DNA from: Acidimangrovimonas sp.
GTDB lineage: Bacteria; Pseudomonadota; Alphaproteobacteria; Rhodobacterales; Rhodobacteraceae
Length of the DNA: 7,031 nt
Assembly: GCA_030147905.1 (NCBI GenBank)
Contig: JASBUM010000416.1
Span: 1 to 7,031, forward strand
Direction: 5' to 3'
In this document: positions 1-6,752 of the stretch, piece by piece
Position numbering within the stretch: position 1 is the first letter of the stretch
Layout of the letters: each line of letters starts with the position of its first letter
Notes under the pieces: model-generated
The model's input: only the letters and a program-made list of their open reading frames with translations
What the model was told of the DNA's origin: nothing
The model's database searches: none
Made by a program: the position numbers and the translations under genes

Positions 1-103
1 TGCCCCGGGCGGTGCGCGGGCGGGGTTGCGTTTCGGGCGGACGGCACCGCGGCGCGGCGGCTGCGGGCTTGCGCCGCGGACGACCGTGCGGCAGGCTCGC
101 GCC

Positions 104-1084
104 ATGACCGACCGGCCCGCCGCCCCGACCGGCGCCGCATCCCGCGCCGACGCCACCGCCCTGCCCGGCCCCGACGCGTTGACGCTGCGGCAGTTTCGCT
201 ATTTCGTCACCGTCGCCGAAACCGGCTCCGTCTCGCGCGCGGCGCTCGAGGTGGGGATCTCGCAATCGGCGATCACCGCGGCGATACAGGCGCTGGAGAC
301 CGAAATGGGCTGCGCGCTCTTCGCCCGCCATCAGAAGGGCATGCGGCTGACCCACGAAGGCCACCGGCTGCTGCGCCATGCGCGCTTCATCCTGACCGCC
401 GTCGCCGATGCCCGGGCCGCCGTGCGCGAGCGGCCCGAAACCATCACGGGCGAGCTGAATATCGGCGTCACGCGGATGGTCTCGGGCTATTACCTCGCCG
501 ATATACTGTCGCGCTTTCGCCGCATCTTCGGCGGTGTCGACGTGCGGGTGGTGGAGGACGAGCGCAGCTATCTCGAACATCTTCTGGTGGGGGGTGAACT
601 CGATGTCGGGCTGATGATCGTCTCCAACCTCGTGGATCGCCACGCGCTCGAGGCCGAATTCCTGCAACGGTCGCCGTGGCGGGTGTGGCTGCCCGCGCAG
701 CACCCGCTTCTGGCGGGGTCGAGCCTGACCTTTGCCGACATCGGGGCGGAGCCTTTCGTGCTTCTGACGATGGATGAGCTGGCCGACACCACTGCCCGGC
801 TGTGGCGGCAGGGGGCGCTGCGCCCGCCGATCGTGATGAAGACGGATTCGGTCGAGGCGGTCCGCAGTCTGGTCGGCACCGGCATGGGCATCGCGATGCT
901 GCCCGATCTGGCCTACCGCCCCTGGTCGCTGGAAGGGGACCGGATCGAGGCACGCCATCTGGCCGGTGCGCTTGCGACGGTCGATATCGGGCTGGCATGG
1001 CGCCGGGGTGCGGCGCTGCGCCCGCCGGTGCGGCATTTCATCGAATTGTGCCGCGACTACGGGCAGGGTCGGCCGCGGCGCTGA
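104..1084 (+). CDS. LysR-type transcriptional regulator
   Basis: A 326-residue DNA-binding regulator of the LysR family, a usual length for the family. Residues about 27-86 form the N-terminal winged helix-turn-helix: the [20 protein letters not shown] block, then [13 protein letters not shown] as recognition helix, then the LFAR and LTHEGHRLL elements of the wing. Residues about 115-320 form the effector-binding domain, beginning at GELNIGV and including GELDVGLM and the [11 protein letters not shown] segment typical of the second subdomain. I chose the ATG at 104. The frame stays open to the window edge with a TTG at 26, but the extra residues are Arg/Gly-rich and look like translated non-coding DNA. 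Only a weak GCAGG precedes the ATG. The gene lies immediately upstream of, and in the same direction as, a polyamine-type operon, with a LysR-type dyad in between, so it probably controls that operon. The effector cannot be read from the sequence; putrescine or an aminoaldehyde is a guess from context. Confidence 0.93.
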   Translation: MTDRPAAPTGAASRADATALPGPDALTLRQFRYFVTVAETGSVSRAALEVGISQSAITAAIQALETEMGCALFARHQKGMRLTHEGHRLLRHARFILTAVADARAAVRERPETITGELNIGVTRMVSGYYLADILSRFRRIFGGVDVRVVEDERSYLEHLLVGGELDVGLMIVSNLVDRHALEAEFLQRSPWRVWLPAQHPLLAGSSLTFADIGAEPFVLLTMDELADTTARLWRQGALRPPIVMKTDSVEAVRSLVGTGMGIAMLPDLAYRPWSLEGDRIEARHLAGALATVDIGLAWRRGAALRPPVRHFIELCRDYGQGRPRR

Positions 1085-1100
1085 GCCGGGCGCATCGCCA

Positions 1101-1113
1101 TCTGATTTTCAGA
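1101..1113. promoter_or_regulatory. LysR-type T-N11-A operator dyad
   Basis: TCTGA-TTT-TCAGA is a perfect inverted repeat with 5-base arms and a 3-base spacer. Its first T and last A are separated by 11 bases, which fits the T-N11-A consensus of LysR-type boxes. It sits 17 bases after the LysR stop codon and about 100 bases before the dehydrogenase start. In family terms it would be the high-affinity recognition site. The dyad is read directly; the assignment to this regulator is inference. Confidence 0.55.
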
Positions 1114-1130
1114 ACGCTACGCACAAATTT

Positions 1131-1147
1131 TCTGATTTTTATTCTGA
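1131..1147. promoter_or_regulatory. Candidate second (activation) LysR half-sites
   Basis: TCTGATTTT recurs here exactly 30 bases after its copy at 1101, about three helical turns, so both would face the same side of the DNA. A further TCTGA follows at 1143-1147. LysR-type activators commonly use a strong dyad plus a weaker, less symmetrical site nearer the -35 region, and this imperfect copy fits that pattern. The repeats are plain in the sequence; the activation-site role is inferred. Confidence 0.4.
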
Positions 1148-1170
1148 CCCGTTCGCTTCTAACCTTCGCA

Positions 1171-1194
1171 TCGAACGCTTCGCGGGCGTTTCGA
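1171..1194 (+). repeat. Imperfect inverted repeat in the leader
   Basis: TCGAACGC (1171-1178) pairs with GCGTTTCGA (1186-1194) apart from one extra T, leaving a 7-base loop TTCGCGG. In RNA this would be an 8-bp stem with a single bulge, ending 6 bases before the ribosome binding site of the dehydrogenase gene. It could affect message stability or access to the start, or serve as an operator in DNA. There is no direct sign of which. Confidence 0.4.
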
Positions 1195-1200
1195 GTCGAG

Positions 1201-1207
1201 GGAGGGG
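1201..1207 (+). promoter_or_regulatory. Ribosome binding site of the dehydrogenase gene
   Basis: GGAGGGG ends 8 bases before the ATG at 1216. This strong Shine-Dalgarno match decides the start of the dehydrogenase, whose frame is open much further upstream, through the end of the LysR gene. Confidence 0.8.
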
Positions 1208-1215
1208 ACGCAGCC

Positions 1216-2625
1216 ATGCTGATCGCAAACCGGATCGTGGCCGGCGAGGGGGCCGGGATGTCGGTCATCAACCCGGCCACCGGCGCCGTCATCGAAACCT
1301 TCAACGAGACCGGCGAGACCCAGCTTGCCACCGCCATCGACGCGGCCGAACGCGCCTTCGCCGGCTGGTCCGCGCGGCCCCCGGCGGAACGCGCGGCAAT
1401 GCTCTTGCAACTGGCCGACCGGATCGAGGCGGAGGCGGCGGAATTCGCCCGTCTCGAAAGCCTCAACTGCGGCAAGCCGCTGTCCCGCGCCGAGGGGGAC
1501 GAGCTGCCGGCGGTGGTCGATTGCTTCCGCTTCTTCGCCGGTGACGAACGCGCGCTGGGGGCCAGCGCCGCAGGCGAATACATGCCCGGCCATACCAGCA
1601 TGATCCGGCGTGACCCGGTCGGCGTGGTGGGATCGATCGCGCCATGGAACTACCCGCTGATGATGCTGGCATGGAAGGTCTGTCCCGCACTCGCCGCCGG
1701 CAACACGGTGGTGCTCAAGCCGTCCGAGCAGACGCCGCTGAGCGCGATCAAATTCGCGCGCATTGCCGCCGAGATCCTGCCCGAAGGCGTGTTCAACCTC
1801 GTGCTCGGCTTCGGCGAAAGCGTTGGCGCGGGCCTGGTCTCGCATCCGCGTGTGCGCATGGTGTCGCTGACCGGCGACATCGCCACCGGACGCAAGGTGC
1901 TCGAGGCCGCCTCGCGCACGATCAAGCGCACCCATCTCGAACTGGGCGGCAAGGCCCCGGTGATCGTGCTGGACGATGCCGATGTCGATGCGGTGGTGCA
2001 GACGGTGCGCGACTTCGGCTATTACAACGCGGGCCAGGACTGTACCGCCGCCTGCCGCATCTATGCCACGCCGAAGATCCACGACCGGCTGGTCGCGGAT
2101 CTCGCGTCGGCGGTCTCGTCGATCCGTCTCGGCCAGCCGGAAGAGGATGTCGAGATCGGCCCGCTGATCAGCGAGCGCCAGCGCGGCCGGGTCGCCAGCT
2201 TCGTCGAGCGGGCACGCGAACAGCGCCACATCGAGGTCGTCACCGGTGGCAAGCAGATCGACGGCACCGGCTTCTTCTATGCGCCCACCCTGATCGCCGG
2301 GGCGCGCCAGGAGGACGAGATCGTCCAGCGCGAGGTCTTCGGGCCGGTGGTTTCCGTCACGCGCTGCGCCGATGCCGCGCAGGCGCTGGAATGGGCCAAT
2401 GATTCCGAATACGGTCTGGCCTCGTCGGTATGGACACGCGACATTGGCGCGGCGATGGCGCTTTCGGCGCGGCTGCAATACGGTTGCACCTGGATCAACA
2501 CCCATTTCGCGCTGGTCAGCGAGATGCCGCACGGGGGGATGAAGATGTCGGGCTACGGCAAGGACATGTCGGTCTATTCGCTCGAGGAATACACCGTCGC
2601 GCGCCATGTCATGATCAAGCATTGA
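1216..2625 (+). CDS. patD: Gamma-aminobutyraldehyde dehydrogenase (PatD-type ALDH)
   Basis: A 469-residue NAD(P)-dependent aldehyde dehydrogenase, predicted to oxidise 4-aminobutyraldehyde to GABA in the cytoplasm, the step after deamination of putrescine. ALDH landmarks are in order: PWN with Asn145, VLKPSE with Lys168, the LTG-x-x-x-TG nucleotide-binding turn at 218-225, LELGG with general-base Glu242, GQDC with catalytic Cys276, and EVFGPV with Glu373. Several blocks ([43 protein letters not shown], and the C-terminus ending in ...MIKH) match my recollection of E. coli PatD almost residue for residue, and the length is close to its 474. I chose the ATG at 1216 because of the strong ribosome binding site and because the protein then begins just before the usual ALDH N-terminus. 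It is the first gene of the operon, 17 bases ahead of the transporter ATPase. One oddity is Asp221 where PatD has Ser in the nucleotide-binding turn. A related aminoaldehyde, or betaine aldehyde, as substrate is possible but fits less well. Confidence 0.93.
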   Translation: MLIANRIVAGEGAGMSVINPATGAVIETFNETGETQLATAIDAAERAFAGWSARPPAERAAMLLQLADRIEAEAAEFARLESLNCGKPLSRAEGDELPAVVDCFRFFAGDERALGASAAGEYMPGHTSMIRRDPVGVVGSIAPWNYPLMMLAWKVCPALAAGNTVVLKPSEQTPLSAIKFARIAAEILPEGVFNLVLGFGESVGAGLVSHPRVRMVSLTGDIATGRKVLEAASRTIKRTHLELGGKAPVIVLDDADVDAVVQTVRDFGYYNAGQDCTAACRIYATPKIHDRLVADLASAVSSIRLGQPEEDVEIGPLISERQRGRVASFVERAREQRHIEVVTGGKQIDGTGFFYAPTLIAGARQEDEIVQREVFGPVVSVTRCADAAQALEWANDSEYGLASSVWTRDIGAAMALSARLQYGCTWINTHFALVSEMPHGGMKMSGYGKDMSVYSLEEYTVARHVMIKH

Positions 2626-2642
2626 CCCGGGCCGGAGACGCA

Positions 2643-3743
2643 ATGGTGCAGCAGCGGGCGGATATCCGGACGGAGGGCGCGGCACCGGCGGGTGCTGCAC
2701 CGGCCAGCGGGGCGGAGGCGGAGGTGCTCCTGCGCATCCGCGGCCTGCGCAAGAGCTATCGCGGCGCGCGGGCCGTGGACGACGTCGAACTGGAGATCCG
2801 GCGGGGTGAGTTCTTCACCATGCTGGGCCCCTCGGGTTCGGGCAAGACGACGACGCTGCGCCTGATCGCGGGGTTCGAACGTCCCGACGCGGGGGCGATC
2901 ACGCTGGACGGGCAGGACGTTGCGCGGCTGGCGCCGTTCGAGCGCGACGTGAACACCGTGTTCCAGGACTATGCGCTGTTTCCGCACATGACGGTGGCGG
3001 ACAACATCGCCTACGGGCTTCGCGCGCGGCGCGTGGCACGCGCCGATATCGCCGGGCGCGTCGCCGAGGCGCTGAGCATGGTCCAGCTCGAACCATTCGC
3101 GGAACGGCTGCCGGCGCAATTGTCGGGCGGCCAGCGGCAGCGCGTCGGACTGGCGCGCGCGATCGTCAACCGTCCGCGCCTGCTGTTGCTGGACGAGCCG
3201 CTGGGCGCGCTCGATCTCAAGCTGCGTCAGGACATGCAGGTCGAGCTGAAGCAATTGCAGAAGACGCTGGGCATCACCTTCCTCTACGTCACCCACGACC
3301 AGGAAGAGGCGCTGTCGATGTCGGACCGGATCGCCGTCTTCCGCGACGGCAGGGTCGAGCAGGTCGACACCCCGCAGCGGATCTACGAACGCCCCGCCAG
3401 CGCCTTCGTCGCGGGTTTCGTCGGCAGCTCCACCATCTTGCGCCGCGGCGGCCGCGATCTGGTGCTGCGGCCCGAGAAGCTGCGGCTGTCGGACGACCCG
3501 GCGGTCTTCGATGGTCCCGAATGGCACTGCGAGTCCGCGCGTGTCGTCGAAACGATCTACGTTGGTTTCTTCACCCGCCACATCCTGCGGCTCGACGCCG
3601 GTGAAACGGTGGTCGCGCTCACCGCCAACAGCGGTGTCGCCGGCACCGGCCACAGGCCGGAGACCGGAAGCGCGGTGCATCTGGGATGGCGGCGCGACGA
3701 TGTCTTTGCACTGACAACGACAAGTCCAACAGATGGAGAGTGA
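2643..3743 (+). CDS. ydcT: Polyamine-type ABC transporter ATP-binding protein
   Basis: A 366-residue ATPase that would power import through the two permeases, on the cytoplasmic face of the membrane. The ABC core starts near residue 28. Visible motifs are Walker [10 protein letters not shown] (62-70), the Q-loop in [10 protein letters not shown] (Gln108), signature LSGGQ (160-164), Walker B LLLLDEP (180-186), D-loop LGALD, and switch His218 in YVTHDQEEA. The part after about residue 285 has the look of the regulatory TOBE region of the PotA/MalK group. The [17 protein letters not shown] block and the LGALDLKLR helix are typical of the spermidine/putrescine (PotA) class and match YdcT as I recall it. 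The first 27 residues are a poorly conserved, Ala/Gly-rich extension. The start at 2643 is supported by GGAG at 2634-2637. The gene stops three bases before the binding-protein gene. Confidence 0.93.
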   Translation: MVQQRADIRTEGAAPAGAAPASGAEAEVLLRIRGLRKSYRGARAVDDVELEIRRGEFFTMLGPSGSGKTTTLRLIAGFERPDAGAITLDGQDVARLAPFERDVNTVFQDYALFPHMTVADNIAYGLRARRVARADIAGRVAEALSMVQLEPFAERLPAQLSGGQRQRVGLARAIVNRPRLLLLDEPLGALDLKLRQDMQVELKQLQKTLGITFLYVTHDQEEALSMSDRIAVFRDGRVEQVDTPQRIYERPASAFVAGFVGSSTILRRGGRDLVLRPEKLRLSDDPAVFDGPEWHCESARVVETIYVGFFTRHILRLDAGETVVALTANSGVAGTGHRPETGSAVHLGWRRDDVFALTTTSPTDGE

Positions 3744-3746
3744 ACA

Positions 3747-4904
3747 ATGACCAGGAAATTGCGGCGCACGGCCCATGCGGTCGTCACCATCATCGCTTCG
3801 GTGGCACTGCCGATCAACACCTTCGCGGCACCCGTCGCGCCCCATTATCCCAAGTCGATCGGCAAGAGCGAGGGCACGCTGAACATCGTCGCCTGGGAAG
3901 GCTATGCGCAGGACCAGTGGATCAAGCCGTTCGAGCAGGAATCCGGCTGCAAGGTGAACCGCAAATACGCCGGCTCCTCCGACGAGATGGTCGCTCTGAT
4001 ACGATCGGGCGGCGGTGGTCAGTACGACCTGGTGTCGGCCTCGGGCGACGCGACGCTGCGGCTGATCTACGGTGGCGACGTGCAGCCCATCGACGTGAAG
4101 CTGATCAAGGCATGGAAGGATTTCCTGCCGCAGCTCAAGTCGCCCTCCTACAACACGGTCAAGGGGGTGCATTACGGCCTGTCCTACGAATGGGGGCCGA
4201 ATGTGCTGATGTGGAACGCCGACAAGATCAAGACGGCGCCGACCAGCTGGGGGGCGATCTACGACGCCCGGTACAAGGGCGAGATCACCGTGCCCGACAA
4301 CCCGATCCAGATCGCGGATGCCGCGCTCTATCTCATGGCGAAGAAGCCGGAACTTGGCATCAAGGACCCATACGAACTGACGCGCAAGCAACTCGACGCC
4401 GCGGTGACCCTGTTGAAGGGGCAGCGACCGCTGATCAAGAAATACTGGGCGCTGGCCTCGGACGAGATCGAGCTGTTCAAGAACGGCGATGCGATCATCG
4501 GCGCGGCCTGGCCCTATCAGACCAATGCGCTGAAGGCGGCCAAGGTCAATGTCAGGGACACCGTTCCCGCCGAAGGTGCGACCGGCTGGGCCGACAGCTG
4601 GATGCTTTCGACGAAATCCAAGCATGTCGCCTGCGCCTACAAGTTCATGAACTACGTGTCGTCACCCAAGGTTCAGGCCGAACAGGCGATCTATTTCGGC
4701 GAGACGCCGGCCAACCCCAAGGCCTGCAAGGAGATGGACGCGATCGAGGCGGGTGCTTGCGCGAAATACCACCTCAACGCGCCGGCGAGCTATTTCAACA
4801 AGATCCATTTCTGGAAGACCCCGCTGCCGACCTGCGCCGACGGTCGCAAGGATTGCACCAGCTACGGCGACTGGCAGCGCGCCTGGCAACAGGTGAAGGG
4901 CTAG
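3747..4904 (+). CDS. ydcS: Periplasmic polyamine-binding protein (YdcS/PotD family)
   Basis: A 385-residue extracytoplasmic solute-binding protein that would capture putrescine or a similar polyamine in the periplasm and deliver it to the permeases. Residues 1-27 are a Sec-type signal peptide: basic start (RKLRR), hydrophobic core (VVTIIASVAL), probable cleavage after Thr-Phe-Ala at 27. The mature part starts with the TLNIVAWEGY strand. Trp50/Tyr53, Trp255 (AAWPYQ) and Trp281/Asp283 (GWADSW) line up by eye with the aromatic and acidic residues that hold the polyamine in PotD. The YDLVSASGDA, EWGPN, WPYQTNALKA, GWAD, CAYKFMN and HFWKTP blocks match E. coli YdcS from memory. There are six cysteines (68, 296, 327, 338, 363, 370); the last two, eight residues apart, seem extra relative to YdcS. 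The start at 3747 has GGAG at 3735-3738. For E. coli YdcS a poly-hydroxybutyrate synthase activity has also been reported; nothing here tests that. Confidence 0.93.
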   Translation: MTRKLRRTAHAVVTIIASVALPINTFAAPVAPHYPKSIGKSEGTLNIVAWEGYAQDQWIKPFEQESGCKVNRKYAGSSDEMVALIRSGGGGQYDLVSASGDATLRLIYGGDVQPIDVKLIKAWKDFLPQLKSPSYNTVKGVHYGLSYEWGPNVLMWNADKIKTAPTSWGAIYDARYKGEITVPDNPIQIADAALYLMAKKPELGIKDPYELTRKQLDAAVTLLKGQRPLIKKYWALASDEIELFKNGDAIIGAAWPYQTNALKAAKVNVRDTVPAEGATGWADSWMLSTKSKHVACAYKFMNYVSSPKVQAEQAIYFGETPANPKACKEMDAIEAGACAKYHLNAPASYFNKIHFWKTPLPTCADGRKDCTSYGDWQRAWQQVKG

Positions 4905-4937
4905 CCCCGTGCGGCCCGAGCGGCGGATGACACCGGC

Positions 4938-5879
4938 ATGAGCCTGGCCGAACCCGGAGGCCGGCCGCCCCATGGAGCGGCGCGGGGAGAGGCGGCGGGG
5001 CGGGGCGTGATGCGCCGCCTCACCGCCTTGCTCTGGCGCCGGCCGGCGCTGGGTCTGGGCGGGCTCGTGGTGCCGCCGCTGGCTTGGATCGTGCTGATCT
5101 ATCTGGCCGCGCTCGCGGTTCTGTTTCTCGCCGCCTTCTGGTCGGTCGATCCCTTCACCGGCAAGATCGACCGCAGCTGGACGCTGGCGAATTTCCGCGA
5201 CATGCTGACCATGTCCACCTATCGCACCATCGCGCTGCGCACCGTCCTGATGGCCGCGGCGGTGACGGTGACCGATGCGGTCCTTGCCTTCCCGATGGCC
5301 TATTTCATGGCGCGTGTCGCCGGGCCGCGGCTGCGCCTTGCGCTTGTCACGCTGGTCGTCCTGCCACTGTGGTCGAGCTATCTGGCGAGGATCTATGCCT
5401 GGCGGCTGATCCTTTCGCATGACGGGGCGCTGAACTGGGCGCTTCAGGCGATGGGGTTGCCGGCGCTCGACATCGGCTATTCGAACTGGGCGATGTGGCT
5501 GGTGTTCAGCTACATCTGGCTGCCCTTCATGATAATGCCGGTCTATGCCGCGCTGGAACGGATCCCGAATTCCTATTTCGAGGCGTCGCAGGACCTCGGC
5601 GCGCGGGGCCCGCGCACGCTCGCGCGGGTCGTCCTGCCGCTGGTGCTGCCCGGGCTGGTGGCGGGATCGCTGTTCACCTTCTCGCTGACGCTGGGCGATT
5701 ATATCACGCCGGTTCTGGTCGGCGGTCCGGGATCGGATTTCATCGGAAACGTGGTCTATGCCAATGTCGGCGTGGCCAACAACATCCCCTTCGCCGCGGC
5801 CTATGCGACGGTGCCACTGGTGATGATGGCGCTGTATCTGTGGCTGGCGCGGCGCCTGGGTGCATTCGAGGTGATGTGA
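4938..5879 (+). CDS. ydcU: Polyamine-type ABC transporter permease 1
   Basis: A 313-residue inner-membrane permease of the PotB type, one half of the transport channel. About six hydrophobic segments can be seen near residues 44-68, 100-125, 132-152, 183-205, 235-255 and 285-305. The cytoplasmic EAA loop that contacts the ATPase starts at Glu215 (EASQDLGA) and runs to the LPLVLPG motif ending at 239. The SYIWLPFMIMP and FTFSLTLGDYITPVLVG blocks and the RRLGAF tail match YdcU as I recall it. The start is uncertain: the ATG at 4938 gives a hydrophilic, Gly/Pro/Ala-rich head and has only weak Shine-Dalgarno material (CGGCGGA) upstream, while the ATG at 5010 would give a 289-residue protein starting MRRLTALLW. 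The gene follows the binding-protein gene after 33 bases, and its stop overlaps the next start by one base. Confidence 0.92.
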   Translation: MSLAEPGGRPPHGAARGEAAGRGVMRRLTALLWRRPALGLGGLVVPPLAWIVLIYLAALAVLFLAAFWSVDPFTGKIDRSWTLANFRDMLTMSTYRTIALRTVLMAAAVTVTDAVLAFPMAYFMARVAGPRLRLALVTLVVLPLWSSYLARIYAWRLILSHDGALNWALQAMGLPALDIGYSNWAMWLVFSYIWLPFMIMPVYAALERIPNSYFEASQDLGARGPRTLARVVLPLVLPGLVAGSLFTFSLTLGDYITPVLVGGPGSDFIGNVVYANVGVANNIPFAAAYATVPLVMMALYLWLARRLGAFEVM

Positions 5880-6676
5880 TGGAAAGCCGGGGCGCGCGCA
5901 TCTTTCTCGGCGTCTGGACGATTCTCGTCCTGGCCTTTCTGTTCATCCCGATCGCGATCATCCTGCTTTACGCCTTCAACGCCTCCAACGTGCAAAGCTG
6001 GCCGATCGCGGGCCTCAGCCTGAAATGGTTCGGGTCGGCCTTCCGCAACCAGGAGATCCGCAGCGCCCTGTGGCTCTCGCTCAGGGCCGGCATCCTCGCC
6101 ACGACGATCGCCGTGATCCTGGGCACCTTCGCCGCCTTCGCCGTCGACCGCTACCGCTTTGCCGGCCGCGATGCGCTGTCCTTCGCGGTGGCCCTGCCGA
6201 TCGCCCTGCCTGGGATCATCACCGGCATGGCGCTGAATTCCTTCTTCGTCTTCTGGCAGATCCCGCTGTCCTACTGGACGATCGTGATCGGCCACGCGAC
6301 CTTCTGCATCGTCATCGTCTACAACAACGTCGGCGCGCGCCTGCGCCGCGTGCCGCGGTCGCTGTCCGAAGCGTCGATGGATCTTGGCGCGGACGGCTGG
6401 ACGACCTTCCGCCGCGTGACCTTCCCCATGATCTCCACCGCGCTGGTCGCCGGTGCGCTTCTGGCCTTCGCGCTGTCCTTAGACGAGGTGATCGTGACGA
6501 CCTTCACCGCCGGGGCGCAGAACACCCTGCCGCTGTGGATCTTCGGCGCGATCCGGCTGGGCCAGAAACTGCCCGAGGTCAATGTGGTGGTGCTGGTGGT
6601 GCTGGTCGCGACCTTCCTGCCGGTCTTCTATGCCTACCGGGTGACACAGGCGCCCGGCGATCCCCGGTCGCGCTGA
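5879..6676 (+). CDS. ydcV: Polyamine-type ABC transporter permease 2
   Basis: A 265-residue inner-membrane permease of the PotC type, expected to pair with the preceding permease. Hydrophobic segments are seen near residues 10-32, 66-88, 100-122, 133-155, 183-203 and 233-253. The EAA loop is at Glu164 (EASMDLGADGW), followed by the TFPMISTALVAG membrane segment. The ALPIALPGIITG, VIGHATFCIVIVYNNV and DEVIVTTFTAG blocks match E. coli YdcV by recollection. I chose the ATG at 5879 because it overlaps the upstream stop (TGATG), has GAGGTG five bases ahead, and puts the first membrane helix at the normal distance; the frame is open further upstream inside the previous gene. Leu201 is encoded by TTA, a rare codon in this GC-rich setting. 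This is the last gene of the operon, and it faces the cupin regulator. Confidence 0.93.
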   Translation: MESRGARIFLGVWTILVLAFLFIPIAIILLYAFNASNVQSWPIAGLSLKWFGSAFRNQEIRSALWLSLRAGILATTIAVILGTFAAFAVDRYRFAGRDALSFAVALPIALPGIITGMALNSFFVFWQIPLSYWTIVIGHATFCIVIVYNNVGARLRRVPRSLSEASMDLGADGWTTFRRVTFPMISTALVAGALLAFALSLDEVIVTTFTAGAQNTLPLWIFGAIRLGQKLPEVNVVVLVVLVATFLPVFYAYRVTQAPGDPRSR

Positions 6677-6752
6677 GAAGGGCCGGGCGGCCGAAGCCAT
6701 CCATTCCATGGCGCCATGGTGCGAGGGCGGGGACGCCGGCGGGCCGGCCGCG
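6677..6752. other. Convergent intergenic gap with palindromes
   Basis: The operon and the minus-strand regulator end towards each other across this 76-base gap, so transcripts from both sides should stop in or near it. It holds a perfect 14-base palindrome, CCATGGCGCCATGG (6706-6719), and a GC-rich inverted repeat GCCGG-CGGG-CCGGC (6735-6748). Neither has the T-run of a classical intrinsic terminator on either strand. A shared terminator is plausible from position but is not shown. Confidence 0.35.

Larger units (their letters stand above)
1085..1215 (+). promoter_or_regulatory. Intergenic control region ahead of the operon
   Basis: This 131-base gap between the LysR gene and the dehydrogenase gene is the only sizeable non-coding space before the operon. 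It includes a markedly AT-rich segment (about 1101-1147) in an otherwise GC-rich window. The pentamer TCTGA occurs at 1101, 1131 and 1143, and its inverse TCAGA at 1109. A hairpin-like repeat lies at 1171-1194, just before the ribosome binding site. I could not find a convincing -35/-10 pair: TATTCT at 1140-1145 resembles a -10 but lacks a partner at the right distance. An activator-dependent promoter with a weak core is therefore plausible. That a promoter lies here is inferred from the gap, the base composition and the operator-like repeats. Confidence 0.65.

Noticed and set aside
26..103. Extension of the LysR gene upstream to the TTG at 26
   Set aside because: The extra 26 residues are Arg/Gly-rich and unlike a LysR N-terminus, and the ATG at 104 already leaves about 26 residues before the helix-turn-helix.
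1..103. Possible end or start of another gene at the left edge
   Set aside because: The stretch is very GC-rich and too short. I could not see a motif or a convincing start on either strand.
802..1215. Extension of the dehydrogenase frame upstream through the end of the LysR gene
   Set aside because: The frame overlaps the LysR coding sequence and the operator region, while a strong ribosome binding site and the normal ALDH N-terminus fix the start at 1216.
1159..2700. A 513-codon open frame on the minus strand opposite the dehydrogenase
   Set aside because: It lies codon for codon opposite a clear ALDH and has no recognisable motif. The length is explained by GC bias at third positions.
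2574..4625. A 683-codon open frame on the minus strand across the ATPase and binding-protein genes
   Set aside because: It is antisense to two genes with intact family motifs and has a His/Asp/Arg/Gln-rich composition typical of shadow frames in GC-rich DNA. It shows no recognisable domain.
5495..5878. Upstream extension of the second permease frame inside the first permease gene
   Set aside because: It is out of frame with the first permease, whose motifs are intact. The TGATG overlap and GAGGTG support the start at 5879.
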